Shown: positions 47,433-58,553 of the stretch, piece by piece
Numbering within the stretch: the stretch's first letter is position 1
How the letters are laid out: each line of letters begins with the position of its first letter
Source: Carallia brachiata
Lineage: Eukaryota > Streptophyta > Magnoliopsida > Malpighiales > Rhizophoraceae
Direction of reading: 5' to 3'
Assembly (NCBI GenBank): GCA_021464245.1
Contig: JADCRB010000040.1
Coordinates: 5,114,273 to 5,178,272, forward strand
Length of the DNA stretch: 64,000 nucleotides
Program-made: the position numbers and the translations under genes
Notes under the pieces: generated by a model
What the model saw: the letters and a program-made list of their open reading frames with translations, nothing else
What the model was told of the DNA's origin: nothing
Database searches by the model: none

Positions 47433-48740
47433 TAATGAGAATACAATATGCACGTCTTCCTTCCCTGTTTTTTTTTTGTGGGTTTAATCAAAGTAGTCTT
47501 TCTAAGCATTTGCCGTGCATCAGCAGTTTAGAATTTAGATGGTCCAAGGACTTGTACATGGAAGAGACGGACCAAAGTGAAACACGTGTGAACCAGCCAT
47601 GCCGAGTAATCTTACGAAATGTTTCACTAATCAAACCGAGAAAACCGATTTTGGCAAATTTCCTGTGCATTGAATATAGAAAAGAAAAGGTTTCATGGAA
47701 CTTATCAACTTTTTTTTTTTTTTTTCAATTTTAACACTCAATTTGGAATGTATCAGATTATGTCGTAGCTTACAATCTTTCAACAAATTGGGCGATAATG
47801 GGCTTTCCCTGTCACGCGTGGTTTGATTCGCAAAAGTCTATGTTAACTTAACAAAAGTCTATATTAACACCCTGTGGCCATAAACCTTCAGTTTTGTGCT
47901 GCTGCAAGACAAAACTTGGTAACACCCCGCTTTCTACTTATGTGACCCAAAAAACAATCCATTGTTTTCGGCTTAGAATTGAACTAGCAGTAGGCTGGCC
48001 TTGATAAATACACGCAGCTTCAGTGACAAAAGCGCTCTTACAAATAATTTTATATTATAACTGTATTTTAAGTAATATTAAAATAATTATAGAGTTTATT
48101 AATTAATATTTAATAATTTATCTTTTTATTTAATTTTTTTTTATAAATTCAGTCAACCCACACACATCTTACTATTTTGAACTTGCCTAAAAATCCTATC
48201 AATTATTTCTAAAAAATTAATAGCAAATCTTTACTTTCTATTTTTTTTACCAAAAAAAAGATGATCGTAGTAATATTAGTTATAATATCTATAGATTAAG
48301 ACCAAGTTTCTATTATTTCATCTTCATTTAATCATCCCATAAGATAGGCTTTCACCCAAGTATTGTTGGGTACGAATAAATTTCTCTCACGTTCGATATC
48401 GATGTTAACGAGTTTGAAACTAAAGATTACACATTTAACATAATTTTGTTTTTATTGAAGGTAAATGTTAATAAAAAAAGCTTGAATCTACGTCAACATA
48501 AAAAAAAAAATATACTAAATTATTATTAAATTATTATTAAAATATTACAAAACATTACTTTTTATTAGTTATTAATTGTGATTCAACGTTTGATCGGAGG
48601 ACATATTTTGCCAGTCGAACATGTCCTTCTGGCAACATACCAATAAAAAACCCCAGTTACTAGCAGTTAATTAGATTCCCAAGAAAGAACAGAACAAGGA
48701 TTCTCTTTCCTTTGACGCGTACTTCGCGTACTTTATCTTT
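47433..48740. other. Gene-free region upstream of the SDR gene
   Basis: AT-rich with T runs. No conserved frame or RNA gene recognised. The SDR promoter should be in the last few hundred bases. Confidence 0.45.
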
Positions 48741-48741
48741 T

Positions 48742-48758
48742 GGGGGGGGGGGGGGGGG
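48742..48758 (+). repeat. G17 homopolymer upstream of the SDR start
   Basis: Seventeen G in a row, about 120 bases before the predicted ATG at 48877, in otherwise AT-rich DNA. It could form a G-quadruplex in promoter DNA or, if transcribed, in the leader. Confidence 0.9.
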
Positions 48759-48876
48759 TTGCGTTGTTAGAGTTTAACCAAACCCGATAGAAAAATCTCA
48801 GGCCTAAGAACAGCACAAAGCAGCCCACCCTTTTCTCTCCTTTTCTCTGATTCAGTGCTTTTGATAGGAAAAAAAT

Positions 48877-51265
48877 ATGCTCAAGTACAGATCGATGTAT
48901 GTATCCTCTTTCAGTCTCCACTCTGAATCTCTATGCAAGTCTTCCTCTTTTAATTTTTCTTTTTTTCTTTTTTTTTTTTTTTAACTTTTCCAGTTAAGTT
49001 CAATGATATACTGTTTGTCTGCAGCTTCTTGTTGTTCAATCATTTTGGTTTTTGTTAATCTGGTTGATTCCTACAATGGTCTTTTTTGTTTCTGGCATTA
49101 TTGAAAACAGCAAAGCTGCTTCCATTTCAAGAGCTTATTTGGCCGGGATCTTGATCAACAAGGCCTTCTCCTCTCAGGCGGTAAGGTGAGACGATCTTTA
49201 CCTTTTTTTTTATTTTTGGGTCTTTTGTTTTTCTTTTTCCTTTAATTGGTCCTCCTGAACTGTTTCTTTGCGTTTGTAATTTCGTTTCAATTTCCAAGCC
49301 CCCCCGGATGACAATTTTTTTATGCGTACCAAAATATTATATGAGAAGGGTGCAAAAGATTAAATTCACTTATTAATTGGTTTCTTTCGTAATATAATGT
49401 ATTCTAAATTCATTTTATTTAAAACGTTATGTGGGAAAAGGACAAGCCGACAAACTTTAGTTTAATATGATTTCTACATACGAATAACTTTGTTAGAAAA
49501 GGCACAACTACTTTTAATCTTTCAAAATTTTTATCATTGGTGTCAGCGCCATGAAATTAGATGCTCTACGTGCTGCCAATGGTTTTCCTTGGGAGGTGGG
49601 AAGGGGGGAAAATTATTGTGGATATGAGAAATATTAGGTTTAGGTAAGATATTTTAGATGTCGTTAAAGTAATAAAACTTATTGAATGAATAGGTTTATA
49701 AAAATATATAAATAAATGTATTTTGATATCATAAAAAAATTGTGTGTTTATTTTGTTACTTGAAGTGTACTGCTTAGTAGGGTTTTGTAAAAATATGCTC
49801 TACTATTCACCAAACCTTTTTTTTTGGGCAAATCAACGATCGACTTAACCATTCGTCCTACAATATAATGGCCGCTTCTAATGCCAAAAAGGCTCCATGG
49901 GGAAGAGGCTCATGTACAAGTTCTTCTATGTTCTTCCAGGACCTAGTATTTATTTCAGTAACATTATTTTTCCCTTATAACTGGTGACAACTAACTGCTG
50001 CGAAATATAGAGAAACGAATTTGAATGCAAGCGGAACTATAGATACATTTTGATCACAGAAGAAAAAAGAGCCAAAAACCAGTAACTTGCCTCGATTGGA
50101 GTAGTTAGTTTTAATTAAATTAGCAATGACATATTCTCAACTGCCTAAGCGACTACACTACATTATTTTCATATGTCTCTTCCACTTCAACCTCTGTGAG
50201 ATTTTAATTTCAATCGTTTGGGTGAAAATATCTGTTAAAGAGATCTCTAAGCATGAAAAACTGATAAAGTAGAAATCAGCAAAGACCGAAATTCAGACAT
50301 CTCCTATACGAAAACCAAGCCTAATAAGCTTTTGAGTGGGGGTACCAAAAAATAGTTAAGTTAGGTTCTATATAACAGAGAACCGATCAATGAGATCAAA
50401 ATTTGTAGAAATAATTGGTAAGTATCCACCAAATACAAGGATCTAATTTTTGCTAGGCCGTAGCAGGCTAGAAGGCAAGGTAGCACTGATAACTGGAGCA
50501 GCAAGTGGCATTGGAAAGGAAACCGCAACCAAATTTGTCAACAATGGTGCCAAAGTTGTTATTGCTGATATCCAACAGCAACTTGGCCAGGCAACTGCAA
50601 AAGAACTTGGACCCAATGCCACCTTCGTTGCCTGCGATGTAGCAAAAGAATCTGATGTTTCCAACGCGGTCGATTTTACCGTTTCTAAACACAAGAAGCT
50701 CGATATCATGTACTGCAATGCAGGGGTGGCATGCAAAACACCTCGTTGTATTGTAGACCTTGACCTTAATGTGTTCGATACGGTCATGAATATCAACGTC
50801 CGAGGAGTACTGGCCGGGGTGAAACATGCAGCCCGTGTGATGATCCCGCAAAGATCTGGCTGCATTCTTTGCACAGGCAGTGTCACAGGACTTATGGGTG
50901 GGCTAGCACAGCACACATACACGGTTTCCAAGTTCAGTGTTATAGGCATTCTTAAATCTGCAGCAGCAGAGCTATGCAACTATGGGATCCGAGTAAATTG
51001 TATATCACCCTTTGCCATTCCAACTCCATTCGTGATGGAAGAATTGAGTCAATTTTATCCGGGTGTTGATGCTCAGCGGATTGCAGCAATGCTACATGCT
51101 ACTGGTTGTCTGGAGGGGGCAAACTGTGAGCCCAGCGACATAGCCAATGCAGCTCTCTACCTTGCATCTGATGATGCTAAGTACGTTAATGGTCATAACT
51201 TGGTGGTAGACGGAGGTTTTACATCATTCAAGAATTTGCAGTTTCCTTCGCCAGATCAGGTGTAG
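48877..51265 (+). CDS. Classical short-chain dehydrogenase/reductase (SDR110C-like)
   Basis: Model: 48877..48896, 49111..49185 and 50464..51265, giving 298 residues. The large last exon is certain and the two small 5' exons are inferred from matching splice phases. The cofactor motif TGAASGIG is at residues 42-49. Asp67 after the second strand suggests NAD(H). NAG is at 117-119. The catalytic Ser171, Tyr184 and Lys188 (YTVSK) are all present. The Arg/Lys/Ser-rich N-terminus ending KAFSSQA could be an organelle-targeting signal. The sequence resembles secoisolariciresinol/zerumbone/xanthoxin dehydrogenase-type plant enzymes. The substrate cannot be read from sequence. The last intron ends TAGCAG, so two in-frame acceptors one codon apart are possible. 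Confidence 0.85.
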
Positions 51266-51659
51266 TTGTGAACTTTAATCATAAAGATTCTGAAATAAAA
51301 GCTTAAACCTTGCTGACTTTGGAACGAACACTCATTTTTTTATTTCCAATTATCATTTGCCTCTCATCGAGCCACTTAAAGATGGTCTTCTACATGAACA
51401 CTGGCCGTTCTGTTTCTTGGGGAAGCATTATAGCCTTCTGTTAGAGAACATTGGACGGGCAATTACATGTTCTTCTTTCTAAAGCTCGAAAATCAGCTCA
51501 ACATCACTGATTTAATATTCCATGTATAGAAGAAGGTCTGCCTGATCATCATCGGATATAAGACTGATATCAGTTCTTAACAAAGAGTCGTAAATTGTCC
51601 GTTTGCGAGCAAAATATACTCCCCGAGTAAAATTACATGGCATGTCTCATAAGTAGGCT

Positions 51660-52445
51660 TTTTTTTGTGATTTGAATTGCCATAATATATATATAGAGCA
51701 GGAAAAGTAACTTTTATTTATTTAAAACAAACAGTCAAAACCTAAAAGAAACTCATACATACATACTGAATATATACAACCAAACCCAGATAAGCTCATA
51801 GCAGACCTGGAAACTCAAAGGGCACCAGCAGAGACAAGAAATAGTTAAGGCATACAAGAACAAGGTGCGTAACCGAGCCAAACACTGGCCCACAGGCCTC
51901 AGGACCCATATATCCACAATAGCTCCACAATCTTCCCTGACCACCAGGGACAGATCGGCACCAGAATATACCGGTGTGAGCACCACTACAATCAAGCGGT
52001 ATATCGCTATCACCGCTACACAATGCAGGAAACAACGGCCCCCCTATCCCCCAACATGAGAAGCGCACAAGGATTGAACGAACCAGAGCCAAAGTTGCCA
52101 AAACCACCAGCGATCCAACCCCTAAGATCCGAAAGCCTACCACAACTTCTATACCACCAATCAAGACCCAGCCAGCAGAAACTATACAAGGCCCGACTGC
52201 ATGCAAAAAGAAGAGCACCTCCCCCACCATCACACCAGTCGTCGAGGTGATGGGGGAGGCAGGGGAGAAAGAGCGGTTGTTGGGAAGTGTAGGCAGAGAA
52301 CTCGAGAGACGACCAACAATCCCAAAACGGAGCCCAACCCAACACCAAACACCGGAAATGACAACCACTACTGACAGAAAAACCGCTACAACACGACCCC
52401 AAGGGTTGACAAAGCCACACAGAGGCGGCATGAATCCAAATATTC
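51660..52445 (-). mobile_element. GT-rich retroposon-like segment with a 211-codon open frame
   Basis: The minus strand is unusually G/T-rich and holds an open frame of 211 codons (52431-51796), rich in Val, Leu, Gly, Ser and Trp, with no family I recognise. Downstream on the same strand lie AAATAAATAAAAG near 51720 and an A8 run near 51661. The shape suggests a retroposed sequence or LINE-derived fragment oriented right to left. No target duplication was found. A hydrophobic but real protein is not excluded. Confidence 0.35.
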
Positions 52446-52555
52446 TCTCGGCGTACGGTAGCGGAATCGGCGCACGGTAAAAATTTTGTAATACGCTTGA
52501 ATTGACATTATAAAGCTATATAAAACTTTGGAATATCAAACGTTAACATGTTAGA

Positions 52556-53681
52556 CATTTAAATTCTGTTCCTCTCTCTGAAATCCTTTCTCCCCGTCTG
52601 TCAAAACCAAAAACCCTTCTTGGCTGGCCGGCAACCTTCAGCCACCGCCGGCCAGCCACCAGTCTTCTATCCATGGCTTTCACACCCTTGTTTGCTTGTC
52701 TCTTCCTTTGGTCCTTCTGTTTTCCTGTCTCTATTCTTATCTACCCCTATGCTGTTCATCTTCCTTTCCCACAGATCTATTACTTTGGGGCCTTTTGGTG
52801 TGTTTTCGTTAAGATCAGACTTAAATAACGTTGCCTATGGCCTCCCCCGCTCTAGATCCATGCTCCCGGGTGTTTGTTACCATTGTTACCTTTTTTGGCG
52901 CCGGCTCATCCGTCTCTACCTCCAGCGTTGTTGTACCAGTTGCTACCACGACCGCTGGAGACCATCTTGCTGCTACGGACGACCGGCAACATCTCCACTA
53001 TTGCCGGCGTTGCACTCTCCGACACTACACCATTGTCATAGCCGTTGTACCAACCGCTGGCACGACCGCCAGAGACCATCTTCCTGCAGCGGGATCTGGT
53101 GCCTTCATTGCAGACATTGTCCTTATCGGTGCAGTCATTGTCACTGATCATGCCTCCGTCGTTGTTGGCGTCTTCGTCTCTAGATTTGACCGGAAAAGCC
53201 TCTGTTGGACTTTTTCTATCATCGTCGCGGCGCTCCATCGCTGGATCTGATCGGAAGAGCCTCTATTGGATTTTTTTGATTGATTGACTTGTACTGTCTG
53301 TGGTTATAATTATTCTTGTATGTTATCTATTCTGGAAATCGTTGCCCGGTGTATCAGGCTGATTTCTGTCATGAGTTCGCCGAGATGCTGTATATGCTGT
53401 CATCTGGAGCTTTTTTTAGTTATATTAAATTTAGTTAACATTTCGAAATTAAATAGATTTAGTTTTAGTTTGATTAGTATTCTCCATAGATGATTTAGTC
53501 TCATCAAGTTTCCAGCCATATTTATTTATGGTCAGTTTGATCATATAATTTATAAGTCATTTATGCCGAGTTTCTCTTCTGCTCTATACAGGTATTCCTA
53601 TCACTCTCGTGTCGGTCTCATATATGAATTTGTTGAGTATTAATTCAACAGTTCCATTTCGATCAAAAAAAAAAAAAAAAA
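52556..53681 (+). mobile_element. 1.1-kb non-autonomous retroposon, copy 2
   Basis: The plus strand ends TTTCGATC plus A17 (53665-53681). Its length and internal order match the element at 29.0-30.1 kb: a CT-rich start, an ACCGGCCAACC/GCCGGCCAGCC box, a GC-rich Ala/Thr/Val-coding centre, GGAAATCGTTG, TTCGAAATTA and GTGTCGGTCT near the end. Overlapping frames of 110-175 codons are not recognisable proteins. I could not find a target duplication, so the left boundary is approximate. The TTCGATC-poly(A) end also matches the LINE tail at 39.8 kb. Confidence 0.65.
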
Positions 53682-54065
53682 CCATACCAAGCATTCAGGC
53701 CATGTTGCTACGATCACTAGATAACACATGAATGCCCGTGTCCAGAACGTAGAGATTACAGACTATGTATAGACTACGCAGACATTTTGGCATATACGGC
53801 CGGCTTTCGTTGCAAAAATCCCATGATTATTTGGAGCAGTAGATAACGCCCTTGAACTTGAGCACACTACTTCTCTTATTCGCTACCAAAGAAATAGAGA
53901 AAAAAATTGCCTTTTGATTGGAGACGGGTTCAGGTGCTTAAAGTGTAATTCATGTCTTGCAGCCTCAGATCAATGTAGGCTTCTTTGCAGTTTTACTCCG
54001 TCAGTGTTATGGAAGAATTGTTGATGAATTCATATTGACACTTTCACCGAGCACCATGATTAAGA
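53682..54065. other. Spacer between retroposon and DQD/SDH gene
   Basis: About 380 bases with no gene. The part nearest 54065 should be the 3' UTR of the DQD/SDH paralogue. Confidence 0.5.
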
Positions 54066-57000
54066 TCAAAATTGTTCTAAGACAAGCTTTCTCATGAATG
54101 CCTCTGGAGCTGAAAAGAGCAATAAAGCAGAGTGTTGAAACCACATCAGTTCCTTGTTCCCAATTTCAAATTCAAGTAGTTTGGAATTTTTTCTGTTGAA
54201 TATTTTGAAAGATTTCCATGAGTTGAAATCAGAGGAAAGAACAATACCTAGGCCACCAGTGAACAGTCTGAATTGACCAAGGGCCTGCCTGATAAACATC
54301 TCAACTCCACTTACCACAGTCAGCCCAACCTGTCGAGCCTCCTGTAAGAGCCTTGTGTTTCTAGGTGTGTAAACCGCATCAAAAACCAACTCATATGCTT
54401 TTAAGGCCTCCTAAACGTGCACGAAAACCTAAGGTTATTGAATGTTGATCATTACAGATTGCATTCTGTATGAGAGACAGAAGAGAGAAAAGTAACCTTT
54501 GAGATAGGACTTTGATTTGTATTAGGTTCCATTCCAATAGCAGAAGCATTTGCAAAAATCATTCCTTTATCCGTTGTACAGAATCTGTCCAAACTTTCGT
54601 ATGGCAGTGCTTCTCCGGAAACAGCATGAGCAAGAGCCTCTGCCCTCTCTTTTGAAAATATTACATCATTAGAGATGTAATCATGTGCAACAAATCATTA
54701 CAAATAGAATACGTTGCTTTGCTCACCATAATTTCGGTTGAAAATGACAACTCGAGCCCCTCTAGTTTTGGCGCCAAAAGCTAGCGCTCTTCCTGCTCCT
54801 CCTGCTCCAACCAACACAAATATTTTCCCAGAAAGAGGAGAAATATCTGATGGTCCCGTTTCGATAGTTCCTCTTTCTGCTCATCCAACCAATTGTGAAT
54901 TAGTTAATCATCATTCTTCTGTGATAAAGGTCATGAATCAGTACACAAGTGAAAGAGTTTCTAAATACCAGACGTAGTGAATTACAATGCACCAGATTTC
55001 AATGATTGATGCATCAAGAGTTACAGAATAAGTGTATCTTGTGTTGCTTCTAGAAAGAACTCTGTCAGTCAATCAGCCATGGCATAGTTTATGCCAGAAG
55101 GTGAAGCTTTTTTTTTTTTTGCAATCTTCTTTTTCAATGCAAGAATAGCATTTCTGAAAGATGCAATGATAAACATATCTGTATCTGTACCTCTTAGTGC
55201 ATCTTCTATGGCAGTGATGCAAGCCTCACAATCTGTGTTATAACCAATAAGCTTCCCATCATCAGGCCTCCTTACTATGGTATTAACAGCTCCTATGGAC
55301 TGATTGACCAAGAATCACACAATTTAGAAGCTTATGTATGAAACAGCGCATAACGATTAAAGAGTTTCGGAGCTTAGTTTGTTGAGTCTAGTTTCTAATC
55401 TGCTAAGTTCCAAAGGAGTATTTCCAGTAATTCTTCATCTGCTTATCATGAAGGATTAACTAGTTCACATTGCAGAGTTTCCTGACCTTAGCCAGTGGGT
55501 GGACTTCATCGCAACACTTTACTGCCTCTTCCTTGTGTGGGATCCCAACGCTGCACCAACAAGAAAAGGGTAAAGGACAATTGATTAAATGAAACTACTT
55601 GCAAATGAGTAATATATTCTTTGACTTCAAAAGGCTGGCTCTAATGAGGTCGACAGCAATTCAAAGACTCCATTCAAAATATTATGGTGACTGAATGGAG
55701 GCATAAAAAATTGACCGTAGTTTTTTATGAACTTGTCAATTAAGGTTAGAACAACCTGGAATAATTAAGAATGCAGGTATACCTGAAACCGGCAAAGTCC
55801 ATGCTTGTATAGGTTTTAAAGAATTCTTTGACATCATCCACTAACATGGGAACATAGATTCCATTGTATCCTGTATGTCTAAAGGCAGGGTTGTGCAAAA
55901 CAGGACCTTTGCTGTGGCCAACTGGATTTGAAATGAGACCAAACACTTTGGTGTCTGCATTGATATGTTCCAGCTTGTACACTTGTCTAAGACTGACCAG
56001 AGTTGGCATACCAGGCACTTCCCTGTCTTTCAGAGATCCATAGACAAAAAATCCTCCAAATTTCGGACCCAGCAGCTGACTTATGAGCCCTCTGCTGCCC
56101 ACTGCTAGAGCAATTAAAGGCACCTGCAGACAAACAAAGCTCAAAACATGAGCAGACTGCTTTTTTTTTTCCAGGTCTACGGCAAAGGATGATTGCAAAT
56201 ATAATATACCTGACAATGTGTAAGCAGCTTAAAGATAGGTGCCAAATCTGTAATGTAATCGACATCGATCACCAGCTTAATAACATCTGCTCCAGTAGAC
56301 TGCATGCAGGATATTAGATAACTGAGCTTTTCTGTCGAAGGTTTCCCACCGTTTACGTAGCTGGATACAATTAATTTGCTATTGGAGCGGTTGTATACGT
56401 AATCAGCCATGCTGACATCTGAAGCTACCTGATTTAGCAGTGGCGGCACGACACAGGAAGATTTAAAATGATGACAATTCAGGAACCGAGAATGAATGAA
56501 TCATTAGCTTCTTGGTGGGTACCTCATAATCCATCTCGACAAACTCCACATCCAAGTCCATAGCTAGTCTTAGTACTCGCAAACATACGTTCTGTCTGTC
56601 TTTGTTGCTCGATGCGCTGGATGACTTTAGCCTGTCAAACACAAATAAATTTGTTCCCGTTAAAAAATATAATGTCTCATATTAATAAAAAAATAAGTTT
56701 ATCATATGATTTATAATGATTATGTATTTCTGCTACTATTAGCCCAATATTGTTGGGGGCGGCCTAGCAGACCGTCTGGCTCAGTCGTCCGGGGATCTCT
56801 GTTATGTTTCTCCCTCAGGGCTCTGGGTTCAAACTTTTGGATTGCAGCTCGAAGAACCGACTTGTCAGTGGCTGAGCCAGCCATTCAGTACGACACGTCA
56901 GGCGTCCGAGGTAACAAAAGCTTTTTGAGGCCACCACTTAATTAATTTTAACTGGAAATGGTTAGCAAAACTGGTTGGACCACATTTGGTTTTTGGTAGC

Positions 57001-58430
57001 TAGCCGGTAAATTTTCTCAGTTACTCCTAGGTTTCTGGGATGAGTTTCAGATGGTGGAAGTTAGCGTAACTTAAGACATTTTTTTAGGGTCAACTAAGAC
57101 ATTTATTTGCATAGATCATATTAGTCCAACATGATTAAAAATTAAATAAATAATTTTCAATTAGAAAATTTTAACACATTACAAGTTGATCTATTGAGTT
57201 AATGAATTAAGTTAATCAAAAAAGCTGTCGACCGGACACGCCAAATTTATAGGGCAGCAATAGAAGAAATTATACATGAAAAAAAAAAGGGGAATTGCAA
57301 AAATAAGAAGTGCGCTTAATTCAATTTCAAATTGTCAGTTTTTTAGCCTAGCAATAATTAACTTGTGACTTACTGACTTGTGAGTTGCAAACTTAGTGGT
57401 GTTGCTTTGTCGCATACTATATTAGTATAAATTGCACCTTTACCCTCCACAAAATCTCAAAAAGAAAGGAAAAAAAAAAAAGAAGGAGGGCACCGTTTTA
57501 CTTGTGGGTCAGGCCCAGTAATTTGCCGCACTGACAGAAACCTCTACCTTATTTGCCAAGGCCGAAGATCAGCCACCCAACAATTTTTTGACAGACAAAA
57601 AAAAAAAAAAAAATACAAAAGGGTGTGATTACGGACTCCCCAAAATTTCAGCCATGTTGCAGTAAGAAACTAAAGAGTTTGAAAAAAAAATTATAATTAT
57701 TAATAATTATCCACGAAAAAACTTAAAAGTCTTTAGGCATTCGAATATGCAATTATATCCATTTCACGATACATTTTTTTGAACAAAATCGCTAGCTACA
57801 ACTAATGGCTAATCGATGAGAATAAGGCAAATAGAAAGAGACCAATAATTGCCGCTAGCTAGCTGTAAGTTATTGATCAAGTAGCGAAGACATGGCACTC
57901 AATAAGTGAAACGACGAGGAAAAAGGTAAGAAGTGTGTGACAGTACTGTACTAAAATAACATATAGAGAAAACATGGTACTAGAGAGTAGAAGGTGGTGT
58001 CTTGTGTGTTCAGCTGATAAGATTTTAATTTTTGATACGTTGTATCTCAGATATAAATTTTATTGATTGTTATTAAAATTATTTGTAAGTAAGTGACATA
58101 TAAATTTTACTGTAAATGTTTAACTGTAAATGTTTAATAGTTTACATGTGCTCATTTAAAATAGGGGCACTGTTCATATTTCTAAATTTTAATTAACAAA
58201 AAAAAAAAAGTAGTAGTAGTAGGTGAGAACCTGAAAGAGATAATAGAAGGTAAAGTCCTTCGTTTGATGAGCATTTCAAGAGTGGAAAAATGAGAGAATG
58301 GCATGGAGTCCATGCGAAGCTCAACAAGGTCTGCGCCCTCTGCTTTTGCTTTCTCCATGGAATTTAGCATTTCTCCGGGGCTCTCACATTCCAACGGCGA
58401 GCACACCAGAAGATTGCCTCTCCATGCCAT
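54066..58430 (-). CDS. QDH: DQD/SDH paralogue, quinate dehydrogenase-like, degenerate DQD domain
   Basis: Ten exons: complement(join(54066..54109,54248..54410,54497..54648,54727..54876,55191..55299,55487..55550,55783..56123,56210..56428,56523..56631,58231..58430)), 516 residues, all phases consistent. Residues 1-225 are the dehydroquinate dehydratase-like domain, 235-516 the shikimate dehydrogenase-like domain. Lys296, Asn317, Asp334 and the nucleotide loop VGAGGAGRA are present. The canonical SKS is SKG (Gly249) and TIPHK is GIPHK (Gly292). These two changes are linked in the literature, as I recall, to NAD(H)-dependent quinate rather than shikimate oxidation. The dehydratase half keeps Lys154 but has Tyr127 for the catalytic His and lacks the SAPGQ motif. 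No transit peptide precedes MAWRGNLLVCSP, suggesting a cytosolic protein. TATAAAG lies about 117 bases upstream. Confidence 0.92.
56632..58230 (-). other. First intron of the DQD/SDH paralogue
   Basis: A 1.6-kb intron, much longer than the other eight (72-310 bases). It contains a possible SINE at 56740-56945 and several A runs. No gene is nested in it as far as I can see. Confidence 0.7.
56740..56945 (+). mobile_element. Possible SINE inside DQD/SDH intron 1
   Basis: A GC-richer block on the plus strand has TGGCTCAGTCGTCCGG (A-box-like) and 46 bases later GGGTTCAAACTTTTGG (B-box-like). It stands out from the AT-rich intron. No poly(A) tail or target duplication was found, so this is tentative. 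Confidence 0.35.
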
Positions 58431-58546
58431 GAATTGCCGATGTGCGCTTTATTCCTTTGCTTTTTTCGGTGTAGGACGGGAGTTTTTCTTGTTGGGGGTT
58501 CGCTGGTTGTTGGCTATGACGTAAATTTTTAGGCTGCCCATTCTTC

Positions 58547-58553
58547 TTTATAG
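58547..58553 (-). promoter_or_regulatory. TATA box of the DQD/SDH paralogue
   Basis: The coding strand reads CTATAAAG about 117 bases before the start codon. A TGACGTAA-like element (58517-58524, read on the plus strand) lies between it and the ATG. Confidence 0.45.

Noticed and set aside
50443..50979. 178-codon minus-strand frame opposite the SDR gene
   Set aside because: Antisense shadow of a conserved SDR coding exon.
52620..53250. Overlapping 139-175 codon frames near 52.6-53.3 kb as genes
   Set aside because: They are in the GC-rich centre of a retroposon that has a relative at 29-30 kb. The frames are not the same in the two copies.
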